Assembly: GCF_025370935.1 (NCBI RefSeq)
Contig: NC_133472.1
Span: 11,840,616 to 11,904,615, forward strand
DNA length: 64,000 bases
Source of the DNA: Choristoneura fumiferana
Lineage: Eukaryota > Arthropoda > Insecta > Lepidoptera > Tortricidae
Direction of reading: 5' to 3'
The notes below the pieces were generated by a model, which worked only from the letters and a program-made list of their open reading frames with translations, ran no database searches and was not told the origin of the DNA. Below are positions 44,026-54,580 of this stretch, in pieces. The position numbers were made by a program, and so were the translations under genes. Position 1 is the first letter of the stretch. The number at the start of each line of letters is the position of its first letter.

Positions 44026-44215
44026 GCTAATCCTGCCTCCAAACTGCACTGCTTGCGCTGTTGCGTTCCGATGTGAAGAGAAAGACACCCGATAAAATGA
44101 CATATCTAAGTAGGTACTTATTAGGTATTCCATGTTAGCCCTATAAGCTGGTGGAGGTGCTCAGTTAGCATCAGGTGTTCCATTTGATCATTGCCACCCT
44201 ATTTCATAAAAAAGA
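44026..44215 (+). mobile_element. Retroposon 3' end (GCAGGTGGTAGGACC family), degenerate copy 3
   Basis: TTGCTAATCCTGCCTCCAAA, TGCACTGCTTGCGCTGTTG, GTTCCGATGTGAAGAGAAAG and a final CATCAGGTGTTCC correspond in order to the bodies at 10339-10624 and 23521-23801. There are many changes and the first ~50 bases are missing. Confidence 0.6.
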
Positions 44216-44915
44216 CTAAAACAGTTTCTTTTAAATACAAATGCATACATAGGTCACCCCGGGGAGTTCCTTTTACAAAGACGATTCTTTCTTAAACCAT
44301 GTTTCCGATTCGGTCGCTGGACATAATAGAACCTTTTCCTGCGAGGGGAAAATATGAAATCTGTCATTGGTGTATGCTCAGAAAATAAAAGGTAGTCATC
44401 GCCTTCTGGCGGCGAATGGAACAATTTGTCACCGGGACGTGTAATCGATTTGACCCGAGCTTCTCTGCCGATACATTCCCTGTCATTCGGTTTGACAAGG
44501 CAACCGGCTCATCAATTCGAACAATTTCAGACATTGCTTAAACTCAAGTCAAGAAATTAACTAACTCTTTAAAAAAAGCGCTAATAACGATTGAATGAAA
44601 GTTAAAAATAGAAAACGCGCGGAACATGACAATATATACCCATTTAATCCTAATGAAAAGATTTAAATGACTGGTTTGAATTAAGAATAATGTTCAAAGA
44701 ATTATGACCGAACCCAATATTTGTCAAGCGCGCTTCATGTGAAACTAGACATTATTGGAAAAATTATGGAGGAATATTATCTGTAGCCGTATATTTGTCA
44801 CGTTACTCAGGATTGCTCAGGAACTCAGGGGTCGAAAAAAAAACAGGAAGGGTGTTCAGCGTGTGTTTACCGAACGATAAACACACGTGATATTAAGTTA
44901 GAATATAAACAACAT
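44216..44915. other. Unassigned sequence
   Basis: No gene supported. 44270-44530 is mixed in composition and apparently unique. Confidence 0.4.
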
Positions 44916-45486
44916 AAAAAAAACCCGACTGCTTCAAAACTACTGTCTAGAACTCTGTTAAGTCAACAGTCAGGACCCATTAGGTAGTTAAATTTTTGGG
45001 CTGGTCTCGATTTTAATGGGTCCCGACTGTTGAACTTTAAGTTAGCTCATCAGAGTTCTAGACCACTAGACTTGTTTTCTTCTTATCAGTAATTTTTAAA
45101 GAAGTCGGGTCAGTCTTCTGTTTTTTTTTTAATTTCACCCTTTTTTCATTTTTCTGTGAAAATGGTGGATTAAAATATTATAACCCATTTATATTTATAA
45201 TGGGCTAATTATTAGTTTTCATTTAATACCCATATTGTTACAATACATTTTTTTATAATTGTCCGCCATATTATTTTTCGCGAACGCCATATTGGAATAT
45301 TATATAGGTACCCTATGTTGACAAATCTAATGATACCTCATTATGTTTATAATCCGTCCAGCCGTTTAGGCTGCATCGAGGACCAAAAAAAATGGACATA
45401 TTGATATTAAAATATTGCCAATTTATTATTACAAGTTAAATCTAAACACAAACTTGTATAGTTTGTTGTAATCTGATTTTAATCCA

Positions 45487-45786
45487 TCCATCTCGTCCTA
45501 TATACGTCCCACTGCTGGGCACAGGCCTCCTCTCAGAACAAGAGGGCTTGGGCCATAGTTCCCACGCGGGCCCAGTGCGGATTGGGAACTTCACACTCAC
45601 CATTGAATTGCTTCGCAGGTTTGTGCAGGTTTCCTCACGATGTTTTCCTTCACCGCAAAGCTCGTGGTAAATTTCAAATGTAATTCTGCACATGAATTTC
45701 GAAAAACTCAGAGGTGCGAGTCGGGGTTTGAACCCACGACCCTCTGCTTGAGAGGCGATAGGTCAAACCACTAGGCCACCACGGCT
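45487..45786 (-). mobile_element. tRNA-derived SINE, minus strand
   Basis: The reverse complement of 33222-33535: TATATACGTCCCACTGCTGG, CCCACGCGGGCCCAGTGCGG, TGTGCAGGTTTCCTCACGAT. The head contains box B complement GGGTTTGAACCC and box A complement GGTCAAACCACTAGGCCACC at the right. Nested in the block 44919-46955. Its 83-codon frame is a shadow. Confidence 0.9.
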
Positions 45787-45949
45787 TTGTAAATCTGGAA
45801 TCTGTTTTTAAATCCCTTCATTTTAATACCCTACTCGTACTTGATAAGTTTGAATGAAAAAACATTTTTTGAAGACTCACATTTGGCGCCAATAAACCGC
45901 CATTTTGATTTTTCAAGAACATTTTATGCACCCAGTTAGCCATATAGAA

Positions 45950-46151
45950 ATTTGCCATACTGGTAATATATACCCTGGATTAACATATAGGCTACTTTTT
46001 TATTTGCCCGCGACTTTGCTCAAGCAGAATTAGTACCTATGTAGTTTAAAACGTTGTGATCCTTTTGATCCCACAGGAACCATAGATTATTTTGGGAATA
46101 AAAAGTAGCCTATATGTTAATCCAGGGTATTTATTACCCCATGGCAAATTT
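45950..46151. repeat. Foldback of Helitron-type 5' sequence
   Basis: ATACCCTGGATTAACATATA and GGCTACTTTTT on the left are mirrored by GTAGCCTATATGTTAATCCA and GGGTAT on the right. AAATTTGCCATA / CATGGCAAATTT lie at the outer ends. The right arm continues as GAAATTTG / GCGTGAAAGAGTAACAAACA words of the Helitron-like family. Confidence 0.65.
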
Positions 46152-46302
46152 CATGCAAATCCGTTTAGTAGTTTCTGCGTGAAAGAGTAACAAACATCAA
46201 CCCATCGCCATAAATACTTAAAGCCCCAACGCAAAAAGAGGGGTGTTATAAGTTTGACCGCTATGTGTCGGTGTGTGTCTGTCTGTCTGTCTGTGGTACC
46301 GT

Positions 46303-46365
46303 GAACTTTGAAGTGACAAAGTCGGGGGTTTTCCAACTTTTGGTTTTTTAGGTTATTATATTAAA
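46303..46365 (+). repeat. GTCGGGGGTTTTCCAAC repeat fragment
   Basis: GTGAACTTTGAAGTGACAAA and GTCGGGGGTTTTCCAACTTT, preceded by a GTCTGTCTGTCTGTC run at about 46277-46294. Confidence 0.7.
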
Positions 46366-46660
46366 TCTTCTTCCCGCCATATCTCGTGAAATATTGATCT
46401 CAAGGAAAAAATGTATAAAATCTTTATTGTAGAGAATTTTATATAGATCTTAGAACATTTTTTGCTGTGGGCCAGCGTTTACGAGTTATTTACGAAAAAC
46501 TAAAAAATGGGACTTACTTACACCCCAAATTAGCTCCCCACCCACCAGTACATTTAGTATGTGGTTTAAAACACCATTCCCTACAACTATGCCAAAAATC
46601 TCTTATAAACGAGTTTTTTCCCTGAGAGGCAATTTTTGGCCTTCGTTGGGTAGGCTAAGG

Positions 46661-46797
46661 GGCTGTTTCACCATCCATTGATTAGCCTTAACTGACGGTT
46701 AAATGTGATGCCGTCTCCGTCTATTCGAACAAAACAAATAGAGACGGCATCACATTTAACCGTCAGTTAAGACTAACCAATGGATGGTGAAACAGCA
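46661..46797. mobile_element. Palindromic MITE (GCTGTTTCACCATCCATTG)
   Basis: GGCTGTTTCACCATCCATTG, TTAACTGACGGTTAAATGTG and ATGCCGTCTC on the left are mirrored almost perfectly on the right, ending TGGATGGTGAAACAGC. The loop is short. The words GTCTGTTTCACCACTCTCTA at about 49382 may be a decayed relative. Confidence 0.85.
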
Positions 46798-46955
46798 CTT
46801 AAGTGTCAATCAAGACGAATCCAATGACGTATCATATATCAAAATCGGTTCGTTCAGCCGTTGAGTAGTTACGAGAGAACATAGGAATAGACATACATAC
46901 ATACATTCGTGTCAAACATATAATCCTCCTTCTTGGCAGTCGGGTAAAAAAACAT

Positions 46956-47773
46956 AAATTGTGATTCAAAAATTTTCTGCAATATTATTACGAACGCTTT
47001 AAATATGATCTAAGCGTAGGTTCGATTTCTTTTCTCCGAACTTATTATACTCTCCCAGGGTAATTTGCACCCGCCCCACTTTTATGCCCGGCTCAAATCC
47101 CGTCCCGTGTTTTTATCACCATTCATTAAATCGAAGCGCCTCTCCCAGCGCTGCGCAAATGTCTAGATGATCATAATAGTGTTCTACACCTCGCCGGCTA
47201 CCACCAGTGCCCAGGGTGTCGCAATTCCGATACAAATGGTTCATAAACGAGGCGCGGGACGGCGTCCTCGGCGGCCGCGTCACTACTGCGCCGTTTTTCA
47301 TTTACAGGCCATTAAATGTACAGTTTCGAGGCTTATGCGACACCTATAATTCCAGTCATAAACATATACCACAGTCCATAAAACAACGTGTACAGTAAAC
47401 CTAGGATTACTCATATAATAAATTTGTATTGCCGATACAGATTATTCGCCGTGAATTACATACAACCGAGGGTGGATTATTTTTGGAAGTTTGAACAGAA
47501 AGGTCCAAAAATAGGCATATACATATGTGGGAGTGCTTGGAGTCCAAAAAGTTGGAAAGTATATGGTCAATCCGGTAGTTAGCCATTCAAAATGACAGCA
47601 TGGCAAAATACCAATAACGGAGATATAGGTACCCAAAGGTAACGGATTTTTTTTATATCATTTTTAAATATTGCTATGGTGTCAACTTTTTACTCTTCCC
47701 CGTGTTATCAGTAACCATTCAGCAAATTCATATTTGAATTAAGGTTATTTTGATATAGTTAACTAAAAAAAAT
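46956..47773. other. Unassigned sequence with a GC-rich patch at 47110-47330
   Basis: The patch contains GGCGCGGGACGGCGTCCTCG and GCGGCCGCG and has a 61-codon minus-strand frame ending in LDICAALGEALRFNEW. No family was recognised with confidence; it could be a piece of a mobile element or a decayed exon. Confidence 0.35.
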
Positions 47774-48070
47774 TTAACAAAAAAGTAAAACGGACTCCAA
47801 AAAAAGAATGGAACTGACTACGAAACCCTTGACAATATTTTTCTAGGTACCGTAGCTTGAAGTCGGTGCCTCAGCATGAGCCAGCAGGAGTGGAATAATA
47901 GTCATCTACCTCACCTACATACTATGGGTTTCAATCCATCCTGCTGGGTCGTGCTGAGTCACCGACTTCGAGCTAGTAGGTACCTAGAAAAATATTTTCA
48001 AGGGTTTTGTACTCGGTTCCACTTTTTGTTATTTTTTTATTTTTTGGAGTCGGCTTTACTTTTTTGTTAA
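47774..48070. mobile_element. Foldback MITE with AAGTAAA(A/G)C(G/C)GACTCC ends
   Basis: TTAACAAAAAAGTAAAACGG and ACTCCAAAAAA at the left are mirrored at the right (TTTTTTGGAGTCGGCTTTAC, TTTTTTGTTAA). Inner arms pair too: ATTTTTCTAGGTACC / GGTACCTAGAAAAAT and GAAGTCGGTGCCTCAGCATG / GCTGAGTCACCGACTTCGAG. The 64-codon frame in it is a shadow. Confidence 0.75.
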
Positions 48071-48099
48071 TTATTTTTATGCCTACCTTCTGGCTTCAG

Positions 48100-48545
48100 C
48101 ATCAGATCACTTCGAAAGAATCATTAACCTAAAGCTTCTTCTTAGTCGCTAGTATAGTATAGTACTTATATTAATCATGATCGTTTATCTAGACTAGCGA
48201 GCATTACTTAGCTTTGACGAGTTCCATTGATCATCTACGGTCTTCTTCATCAGGTCCAGGTTACCAAATGATACTTTCTGAATGTAAATGCTCATCTTAA
48301 TGCTAAAAATGCCAAAATCGCCATAGGTGTGCTTATAAAATTTAAGGTTTGCCCTCGATTTCCCTAGGATCCCATCATCAGATCTCGACTTGGTGACAAT
48401 GGGACCACCTCAGAAGTATAATACTCTTTCGAATAAAAAAAAATTTGAAAATCGGCCCACAATTGATTGAATAATCGGTGAACATACATAAAAAAAATAC
48501 AAATATTGGAACATAGAACCTCCTCCTTTTTTGAAGTCGGTTAAA
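48100..48545 (-). mobile_element. AACCGACTTC-family repeat, minus orientation
   Basis: The right end TAGAACCTCCTCCTTTTTTG followed by AAGTCGGTTAAAA is the family terminus. The body, read on the minus strand, has GATCTGATGATGGGATCCTA, GGGAAATCGAGGG, CACACCTATGGCGATTTTGG and GATGAAGAAGACCGTAGATG, in the order of 15766-16260. Confidence 0.7.
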
Positions 48546-49999
48546 AACAAACAAGCATAGCCAATCTCTTCTTCATATTAAACTTTGTCGGCGCACGTCA
48601 TCAAATTATAATTGGATTTCTTTTAACCGTACGATGAAAATAAAAGCAATCAGTATGTAGATCAATTTTCTTTGAACCCTCATTGGCTTTGAAAACCTCC
48701 AACGTCTATCGCGATTACTTCTATCCTACCAACCCAAAAGACGAGAAACTTCGCCAATTGTTTGCTCTATTAACTAAGTACTTTATAACATCAGCACTGG
48801 GACAAAAAATTTATAATAAAACCAATGAAATTACAATAGGTAGGTACGCGTAAGAACGAAAAGCCTTTGCGAAAAGATATAATACTTTATTTTAAGAATA
48901 TTATAATGAGATTATTAACTGGCTGTGTCTAACATTTGCCTAATGTAAATTTAATTATGACTCTTTTATTTATTTTAAGAATTCCATAGGTAGGTACAGT
49001 CAACCAATTTAATTTCTAGGCCACCACAGAACCATGTCGTAATGGCATTTTATGTCGTTCGATACAACATAAAATTATTTACTACGATAAGGTTCCGTGG
49101 TGGCCTGAAATCAAATTGGTTTCCTGTACCTCAAAAGAGGGAAATAACATTTCCAGGATTATTTCGCTGTCCGTGTCTTGTCTATCTGTCTGACACCACT
49201 ATTTTCTCAAGAACGAACGGGTACCGTCCAGGCGAAGCTTAAAAAATATAGTTTTCAAACTCCTTATCTAATTGGAAGAATAGTACTTAACTATAAATCT
49301 TTGGCCCCACAACACAAGCTTTCCTACCCGTAAAGACATATTTTTTTAGTTTAGTTTTATGTAAGTATGTATAATTTACGGTCTGTTTCACCACTCTCTA
49401 ATAGATTCCCGGTATTTATATGACAGGTGATTTAGAGTTTAAGTTTCAATCAAAAGAAGTAGAATATATACTTTATTGCTGCTTCATATTTCACAGTTTC
49501 AGAACGAACTTACGCTACAATTTGTTGTTTTGTTGTTAACGAAGCGGAGCACGTCGGAAACTAAGTTGTAGTAAAAAGAGAATGGAACTGCTTCCCGTTG
49601 GTATCCGTATTTTTTAAACTCAACCACGTTCCAGTTCTACAAGTACTTAATTCTTTATTTTCAACTACTAAAAAGTTACTGCATTACTGTGATACGAACG
49701 CGACAGTAAATTATAGTTTTGGGTAGGGAGCATACTATAGTTAGGCATACTATAGTGAGTATTGTTAATTTTATACACGATTATGTTGTGACTGAAAAAC
49801 ACACTGTTAAGTTCCGTAAATTAACAAAAAAACAGAGACAATTTGAGACGAATCAAATGTCACATTGACGGTTAAATAAAACGCGCAATAAACAAACTGG
49901 CTAGGCTCCTTGAAGCAGTTATCCAGCTCTGGAAATTATGAGTTCGTTAATCCTTACTGTAATTAAGTATTAAACTATTGTGAACTGTCTGTTATCTTT
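48546..49999. other. Unassigned AT-rich sequence
   Basis: No gene supported; a 66-codon frame from 49042 is motif-free. A possible decayed relative of the 46661-46797 MITE starts near 49380. Confidence 0.35.
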
Positions 50000-50019
50000 T
50001 CACGCTTCAACATATTTAG

Positions 50020-50121
50020 ACGAAATAGGTTACTTTAGGTTACTTTTTATCCCGAAAAAAAGTATAGTACCGCGGGAGGATAGGCGAATTCTGCGCAGAC
50101 GGGGTCGCGGGCAACAGCTAG
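50020..50121 (+). mobile_element. Helitron-like element, 3' end
   Basis: AGGTTACTTTTTATCCCGAA, a CGCGGGAGG segment and GGGGTCGCGGGCAACAG precede the terminal CTAG at 50118-50121 and a host T. The 5' half is decayed or missing. Confidence 0.65.
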
Positions 50122-50320
50122 TATAGTAAGTAAACAATAACGAACTGACAATATCGTCGATCGATCATTTCACTTAATAAACTTCTATAAAATTTTCAAC
50201 CCGGTACCTATAATCTTCGTGGTTTACGAGGTTTTCCGATGTTAAATCATTTAATCTCCCTATACCCTTCCTATACCTATGTATATGCTCGTGGTATGTT
50301 TGATTGATAAGTTTTTTCAG

Positions 50321-50576
50321 TGGTTCGTCTGAGCGACGCAGTACACTAGGTGGCAATAAAATTGATGCGGAGCCAGGAAGCAATCCGGAGTGCAGTGATC
50401 CGAGCACAAATATTCTATTTGCCTTAACTTTGAAAGTCGTCGAAATGCGGGACCAAATTAATCTCCCGTTACCGTTTCTCTCGGGGAATCAAACACATAT
50501 AAATTTCGAACGATTTACCGGAATAGCGCAGGAAAGGCTTAATTTCCCAAATGTGATGACTCCGAATATTAAGCAG
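50321..50576 (+). other. Protein-like frame flanked by splice-site-like signals
   Basis: A plus-strand frame without stops runs from a good acceptor (GATAAGTTTTTTCAG at 50306-50320) to a moderate donor (AAGCAG|GTAGCA at 50576/50577). The 84 or so residues are polar and balanced in composition (for example IDAEPGSNPECSDPSTN and NFERFTGIAQERLNF), unlike the AT-driven frames elsewhere. No domain was recognised. The opposite strand also has a long frame here (50174-50407), which weakens the case. It may be an orphan exon, a piece of a mobile-element gene, or chance. Confidence 0.25.
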
Positions 50577-50666
50577 GTAGCATCATAATCACAAAAGGAA
50601 TTTCCTATTGGTATATGAAAATGTAAAACGTTGAATTGTTTGATACATAAATTTAATACATTTATT

Positions 50667-50803
50667 TTAACGAATTTACTGCCACCTGTCTTCCACAGGT
50701 GCCACCGACGCACATGTGCGTTCAAAATGTATGAATAATTATGCCAGCGACACTAGGCGTAGTTCCGAAAACGCATATGCGTCGGTGGCAGTGAAAGCAT
50801 TAC
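50667..50803. mobile_element. TTAA-flanked MITE (piggyBac-like), copy 2, inverted
   Basis: The inverse of 181-319: TTAACGAATTTACTGCCACC, CTGTCTTCCACAGGTGCCAC and CGCACATGTGCG at the left, CGCATATGCGTCGGTGGCAG and TGAAAGCAT at the right. TTAA is intact at 50667-50670; the right-hand site has decayed to TTAC. Confidence 0.65.
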
Positions 50804-50974
50804 ATCAAAAAGAAAAAAGTACCCCTAAAGGATCACTTCATTGTCTGTCTGCCACTAGTCTGCGACTATTATTTTCTCATGAAAACCTCGATCGAGTTGC
50901 CAGGAATATCGACATCAAAGGCTTACATTTAATTTTGATATCACTTAATTTCGTGGTATAGGCACAAATACCTA

Positions 50975-51060
50975 TTTGAAAGAAAAGAAAGAAAGAAAAT
51001 ACATTTATTTAACGCCATAAAAAGAAACATAGAACAAATACAAGACATACATGACGCTAA
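50975..51060 (-). mobile_element. LINE-type 3' tail with (TTTC)n, minus strand
   Basis: A GAAAGAAAAGAAAGAAAG run followed by AATACATTTATTTAACGCCA and GAACAAATACAAGAC. On the minus strand this is a 3' end followed by a TTTC microsatellite tail, as at 60383-60580. A mariner copy begins right after it, at 51064. Confidence 0.5.
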
Positions 51061-51063
51061 ATA

Positions 51064-52163
51064 CGAGGGGCGGCTAAAAAGTTCTAAGCCTAAGATAGAA
51101 AAAAATATTTAGGTTTTGTTTTACTATTTTTATTTTTCAATATAATCAATCTCCCTTTAATTCAATTAATTTTTTTATATAATGCTTTAAGACCGTTAAA
51201 AAAATAAATTTTATTGTGGCTGTCGAAATGTTCCTGTACAGCCGCCTTCATTTCTTCGTCACTGACAAATCGCTTTCCCCTTAAATCTTTATTCAAATTT
51301 CTGAATAGAAAATAATCGCTAGGGGCCAGATCTGGACTGAAGGGTGAATGATCAATTTCCTCGAAGCCAGTTTCCTTCAGAGCAAGCTTGGCAACACGAG
51401 CGGTGTAAACGGGGGTGTTGCTTGTCTTGCAAAAACAAAATGCCTTTGCTCGTTTGCCCCTTCGTTTCTCGACTATGGCTTGTCGCACCTTTCTTAATAG
51501 CTCGGCATATTAAAATGCATTAATTGTAGAGCCTTTTGCCAAATAGTCTATTAAAAGAATGCCTTCGCAATCCCAAAACACGGGGGCCATTAGCTTAAAC
51601 GCCGATCTTTGGACCTTGTATTTCTTCGGTGGCCTTTCACCCTTTTCGATCCAATGCATAGATTCAGACTTCGATTCTGGATCATACTGTCTGATCCATG
51701 TTTCATCAACAGTTACTATACGGGATCAAACTTCATCTAAACCATCTTCACACAATTCAAAAAATGCCTGACAAGTTTGAACACGTTTTTTATCGAAAGC
51801 TGTGAGCATTTTCGGCACCCAACACGCACTAACTTTTGTTATATGCAAAAATGTTGATGCAAAATCTCTCCAGCTCTTTCCTTACTGATAACCTATGGTT
51901 TCAGCAATTTGCCAAACCTTAATTCTCCGATCCTCTAATAGTACTTAACTTATTGACTTCTTCAGTATTTTCTTCAGTCACAACCGATATTGGCCTCCCT
52001 GAGCGAAGATCATCTTCGATCGACTCCCGCGAGATGTAAAAAAGAAACACGAAATTTTTTCTTTTAATTATTTATTTTTTAATGGTATTTTTAGTGGTTA
52101 GTACCGCTAACACATATGCAACCTCAAAGTACCTTAGGCTTAGAATTTTTCAGCCACCCCTCG
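51064..52163 (-). mobile_element. Inactive mariner transposon
   Basis: A 1,100-bp element flanked by TA at 51062-51063 and 52164-52165. Its terminal inverted repeats are CGAGGGG(C/T)GGCT(A/G)AAAAA(G/T)TCTA followed by AGCCTAAG. Mariner elements duplicate TA and are usually near 1.3 kb, so about 200 bp is missing, mainly from the N-terminal coding part. The transposase remnant is on the minus strand (51162-52033). With TIRs still readable, this copy could once have been mobilised by a relative, but its gene is dead. Confidence 0.9.
51162..52033 (-). pseudogene. Mariner transposase pseudogene
   Basis: Minus-strand pieces follow mariner transposase in order. The DNA-binding-domain end is truncated, starting SRESIEDDLRSGRP near 52030. 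The WVPKMLT segment lies near 51805. TVDETW (first catalytic Asp) lies near 51708. FWDCEGILLIDYL (second Asp) is near 51570. SPDLAPSDYF (third Asp, D34D type) is near 51320, then a C-terminal stretch ends FFNGLKALYKKIN. The usual HDNA...HTA motif before the third Asp is damaged (TSNTPVYTARVAK, after a frame change). Stops and frameshifts break the frame in at least four places. Confidence 0.9.
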
Positions 52164-52165
52164 TA

Positions 52166-53480
52166 GGTATAGGTATTTCGAATTGTTGCATGTGCTGCGT
52201 AATTAAATGAGGACAAAAATTCATACTTAGTAAACTTATTTTATAAATTTCCGTCTGGTATAAATTTACATGTTGCTTTTCATTTTATGATACATGGTGT
52301 TTAAGCTTCAGACACTTTTCACTGAACTGAGCTCGCCTGCCTTTGACAGAACGGTTTAATTATTTCAAGCGTATCGAAGCTCGTTACCTCTACCTCTATG
52401 TGGGTCCAAGTGATTACCTACCTTTGACGGTCACATTTTCAGAATTCGGCCCACACTTCGTAGCGTGTGTCTTACGTGTAATTTTAACCCGGAACACAGG
52501 TTTGTTATTTTCCGTACAGATAATAATTCCGTCTCAAATGAAAACAAATGAAAACGCGCTTTGAAACAATTCCTTGGTTTCATTCGTGTATAATACGTAT
52601 TTTGTTAAGATTTAAATTATTATTACTCATCCAGCTGAAAATTCAGCAAAATTATATGAATTACTTTACATATTGTGCCATCACAATCATGGGCGTACCC
52701 AGGAGGAGGCAGGGTAGGGCAGAGGCCGCCCCTCCCCCCCCTGGACATTGTATGCTTTAAACAATTTGTATTATGATTTTACTTTTGCAAAACCTCGCAA
52801 GTCGCGTTGTGTGAACGAGAAAACAAGCACGGGGTTTCAACCTAAAAAATTTAAAATTGCTGAATCTTAGCCGAGTTTTAAGGGTTCCATTGCCATAATA
52901 TAAACACCAAAATCTGGTAACTCTACAACAAATATTTAAAATATTAAGTGCATCCACATAAGTAGGATAATGATAATTCGAACCTCTTTTTCCGAGTGAT
53001 ACGAGACCTATTATTGCAAATTAAGTAAAATCATGCTCACAGATTTGTTCGGACAATATTAATTGTAGCGGCCCTCATCATCCGCTTTGTGACTAATGAC
53101 AAGACGATCGGGCCCTTATGACAAACATAAAATGGCTGGAAGCTGCGTCCACAATGTGTAATTTATTAAATGAGAAAGAAAAGAATAAGGACTATAATGA
53201 GTTACATTCATCCGTGAATAATTGAATAAACTATATGATTACTTAATGTAATATGTAAAAATATGACTCGCTGTTGGCACTAAAACATTTGCTGATATTA
53301 AAAAAGTTGTTGTTTCTAGGCGGATTTTGGAAATTACAATAAATAGTCAACAACCATTAAAACAATGTGCTGTATTTGAAAGAGTATAGAATGTTCGAGG
53401 ATAAAAAAAAATCGTTTTCACGCCACTGCTCGAAAATGTGGCCATAGATAATCTAAATGCAGTACCTAAATCCATAATTA
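52166..53480. other. Unassigned sequence
   Basis: No gene supported. 52690-52745 is purine- then C-rich (GGAGGAGGCAGGGTAGGGC, CCGCCCCTCCCCCCC) with no assigned role. Confidence 0.4.
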
Positions 53481-53481
53481 A

Positions 53482-53706
53482 TCCATACTAATATTATAAA
53501 TGCGAAAGTGTGTTTGTATGTTTGTGTGTTTGTCCGTCTTTCACCCCGTAACGGAGCGACGGATCGACGTGATTTTTGGCATAGAGATAGTTTATGGGCC
53601 CGAGAGTAACATAGGCTACTTTTTATCCCGGAAAAATGCACAGTTCCCGAGGGAACACCGCGCGATAACCGAATACCACGCGGGCGGAGCCGCGGGCAAA
53701 AGCTAG
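53482..53706 (+). mobile_element. Short Helitron-like element, complete copy
   Basis: It starts TCCATACTAATATTATAAAT after a host A (53481) and ends GCGGGCAAAAGCTAG before a host T (53707), the A|T insertion pattern of Helitrons. The 3' hairpin CGCGG-GCGGAG-CCGCG at 53679-53694 lies eight bases before CTAG. The interior has GTGTTTGTCCGTCTTTCACC, GGAGCGACGGATCGACGTGA and GGCTACTTTTTATCCCGG. There is no Rep/helicase, so it is non-autonomous. The frames across it are shadows. Confidence 0.9.
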
Positions 53707-53928
53707 TATAATAAATGCCAGTGTGTGTGTTTGTATGATTGTGTGCTTGTATGTTTGTCCGTCTTTCACGTCGAAACGGAGCGACGGATCGATGTGATTT
53801 TTGGCATGAATATAGTTTATGGGCCAGAAAGTGGCAAAGGCTACTTTTTTCCCGGAAAAATGCACAGTTCCCGAGGAAACAGCGCGCGATATCCAAATTC
53901 CACGCGGGCTAAGCCGCGGGCAAAAGCT
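53707..53928 (+). mobile_element. Second Helitron-like copy in tandem, ends clipped
   Basis: Directly abuts the first copy. The first bases (TATAATAAATGCCAGTGTGT) lack the TCCATACTAATA start. The end reads GCGGGCAAAAGCT without a full CTAG, and a TIR element starts twelve bases later. The body matches the first copy closely (GTCCGTCTTTCACGTCGAAA, CGGAGCGACGGATCGATGTG). Confidence 0.8.
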
Positions 53929-53939
53929 GTCTGCCTATA

Positions 53940-54316
53940 CAGCGTGTATTTTTGATACTACCTCAAACTTTAAGGGCAGTTAGTGAAGGCCCTAATAATC
54001 ACATTTTATTATGTTTTAGTAAAAAATTTAGACTTATTATTTTTCTTACAAAATGAATTAGCACGCAATGTATCCCTACGCAATACTACTTTGTTTTTAT
54101 TCAAAATGTCGCACTTGTTGACGTGACAGCTGTCACAGAACCCTTCTCTCTCGTATAAAATTATTGTACGCATTACATTGCTGCTCGAAAATATTTCGAA
54201 AATAATTGCGCTCAGATAATTAATTCTAAATTAACAATTTGTTTTGATATCGGTTCACAGCACTTAAATCTTCGTCTGGTTACAGTAGTTTGAGATAGTA
54301 TCAAAAATACACGCTG
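53940..54316. mobile_element. TA-flanked MITE with ~33-bp TIRs
   Basis: CAGCGTGTATTTTTGATACT and A(C/T)CTCAAACT at both ends, inverted, flanked by TA (53938-53939 and 54317-54318). This is the pattern of Tc1/mariner-type MITEs. The 377-bp interior has no transposase. Confidence 0.8.
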
Positions 54317-54580
54317 TATATGTACATTTAACAGCTGACTCTTTTATGGCTCGCAAAACACGACGACAATATTTTTCCCGCCGTGCTGAAACGACAATCA
54401 GACCAATCAAAAGTAATCGTCAGCTGCATGTGAAATTAAATTGACCAATGAGAATGCGTCATTTATGACTTTTATGAGGTGTTTTTTTCCTTAACTCATA
54501 ATATCCACAAAATGCTTTAATTTTTTAAGTATGAAAAAACGACACAGATTGGTATCATGTCGGACATGACGAGGATGACG
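54317..54580. other. Unassigned sequence
   Basis: Two CCAAT words occur in ACCAATCAAAAG (54402-54413) and ACCAATGAGAATG (54443-54455). No other promoter evidence. Confidence 0.35.

Larger units (their letters stand above)
44919..46955. mobile_element. Nested ACCCGACTGCC-family block
   Basis: The left terminus AAAAAACCCGACTGCTTCAA and the right terminus TCCTCCTTCTTGGCAGTCGG (about 46926-46945) match the two ends of the element at 41535-42187. The 2-kb interior is far longer because it holds other insertions: a hairpin like that of 41535-41766 at 44919-45112, a SINE at 45487-45786, a foldback at about 45950-46151, a GTCGGGGGTTTTCC fragment at 46303-46365 and a palindromic MITE at 46661-46797. 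No genes. Confidence 0.65.

Noticed and set aside
53453..53955. Overlapping frames of 68-147 codons on both strands
   Set aside because: They fall on the two Helitron-like copies; the repeated peptides come from the tandem arrangement.
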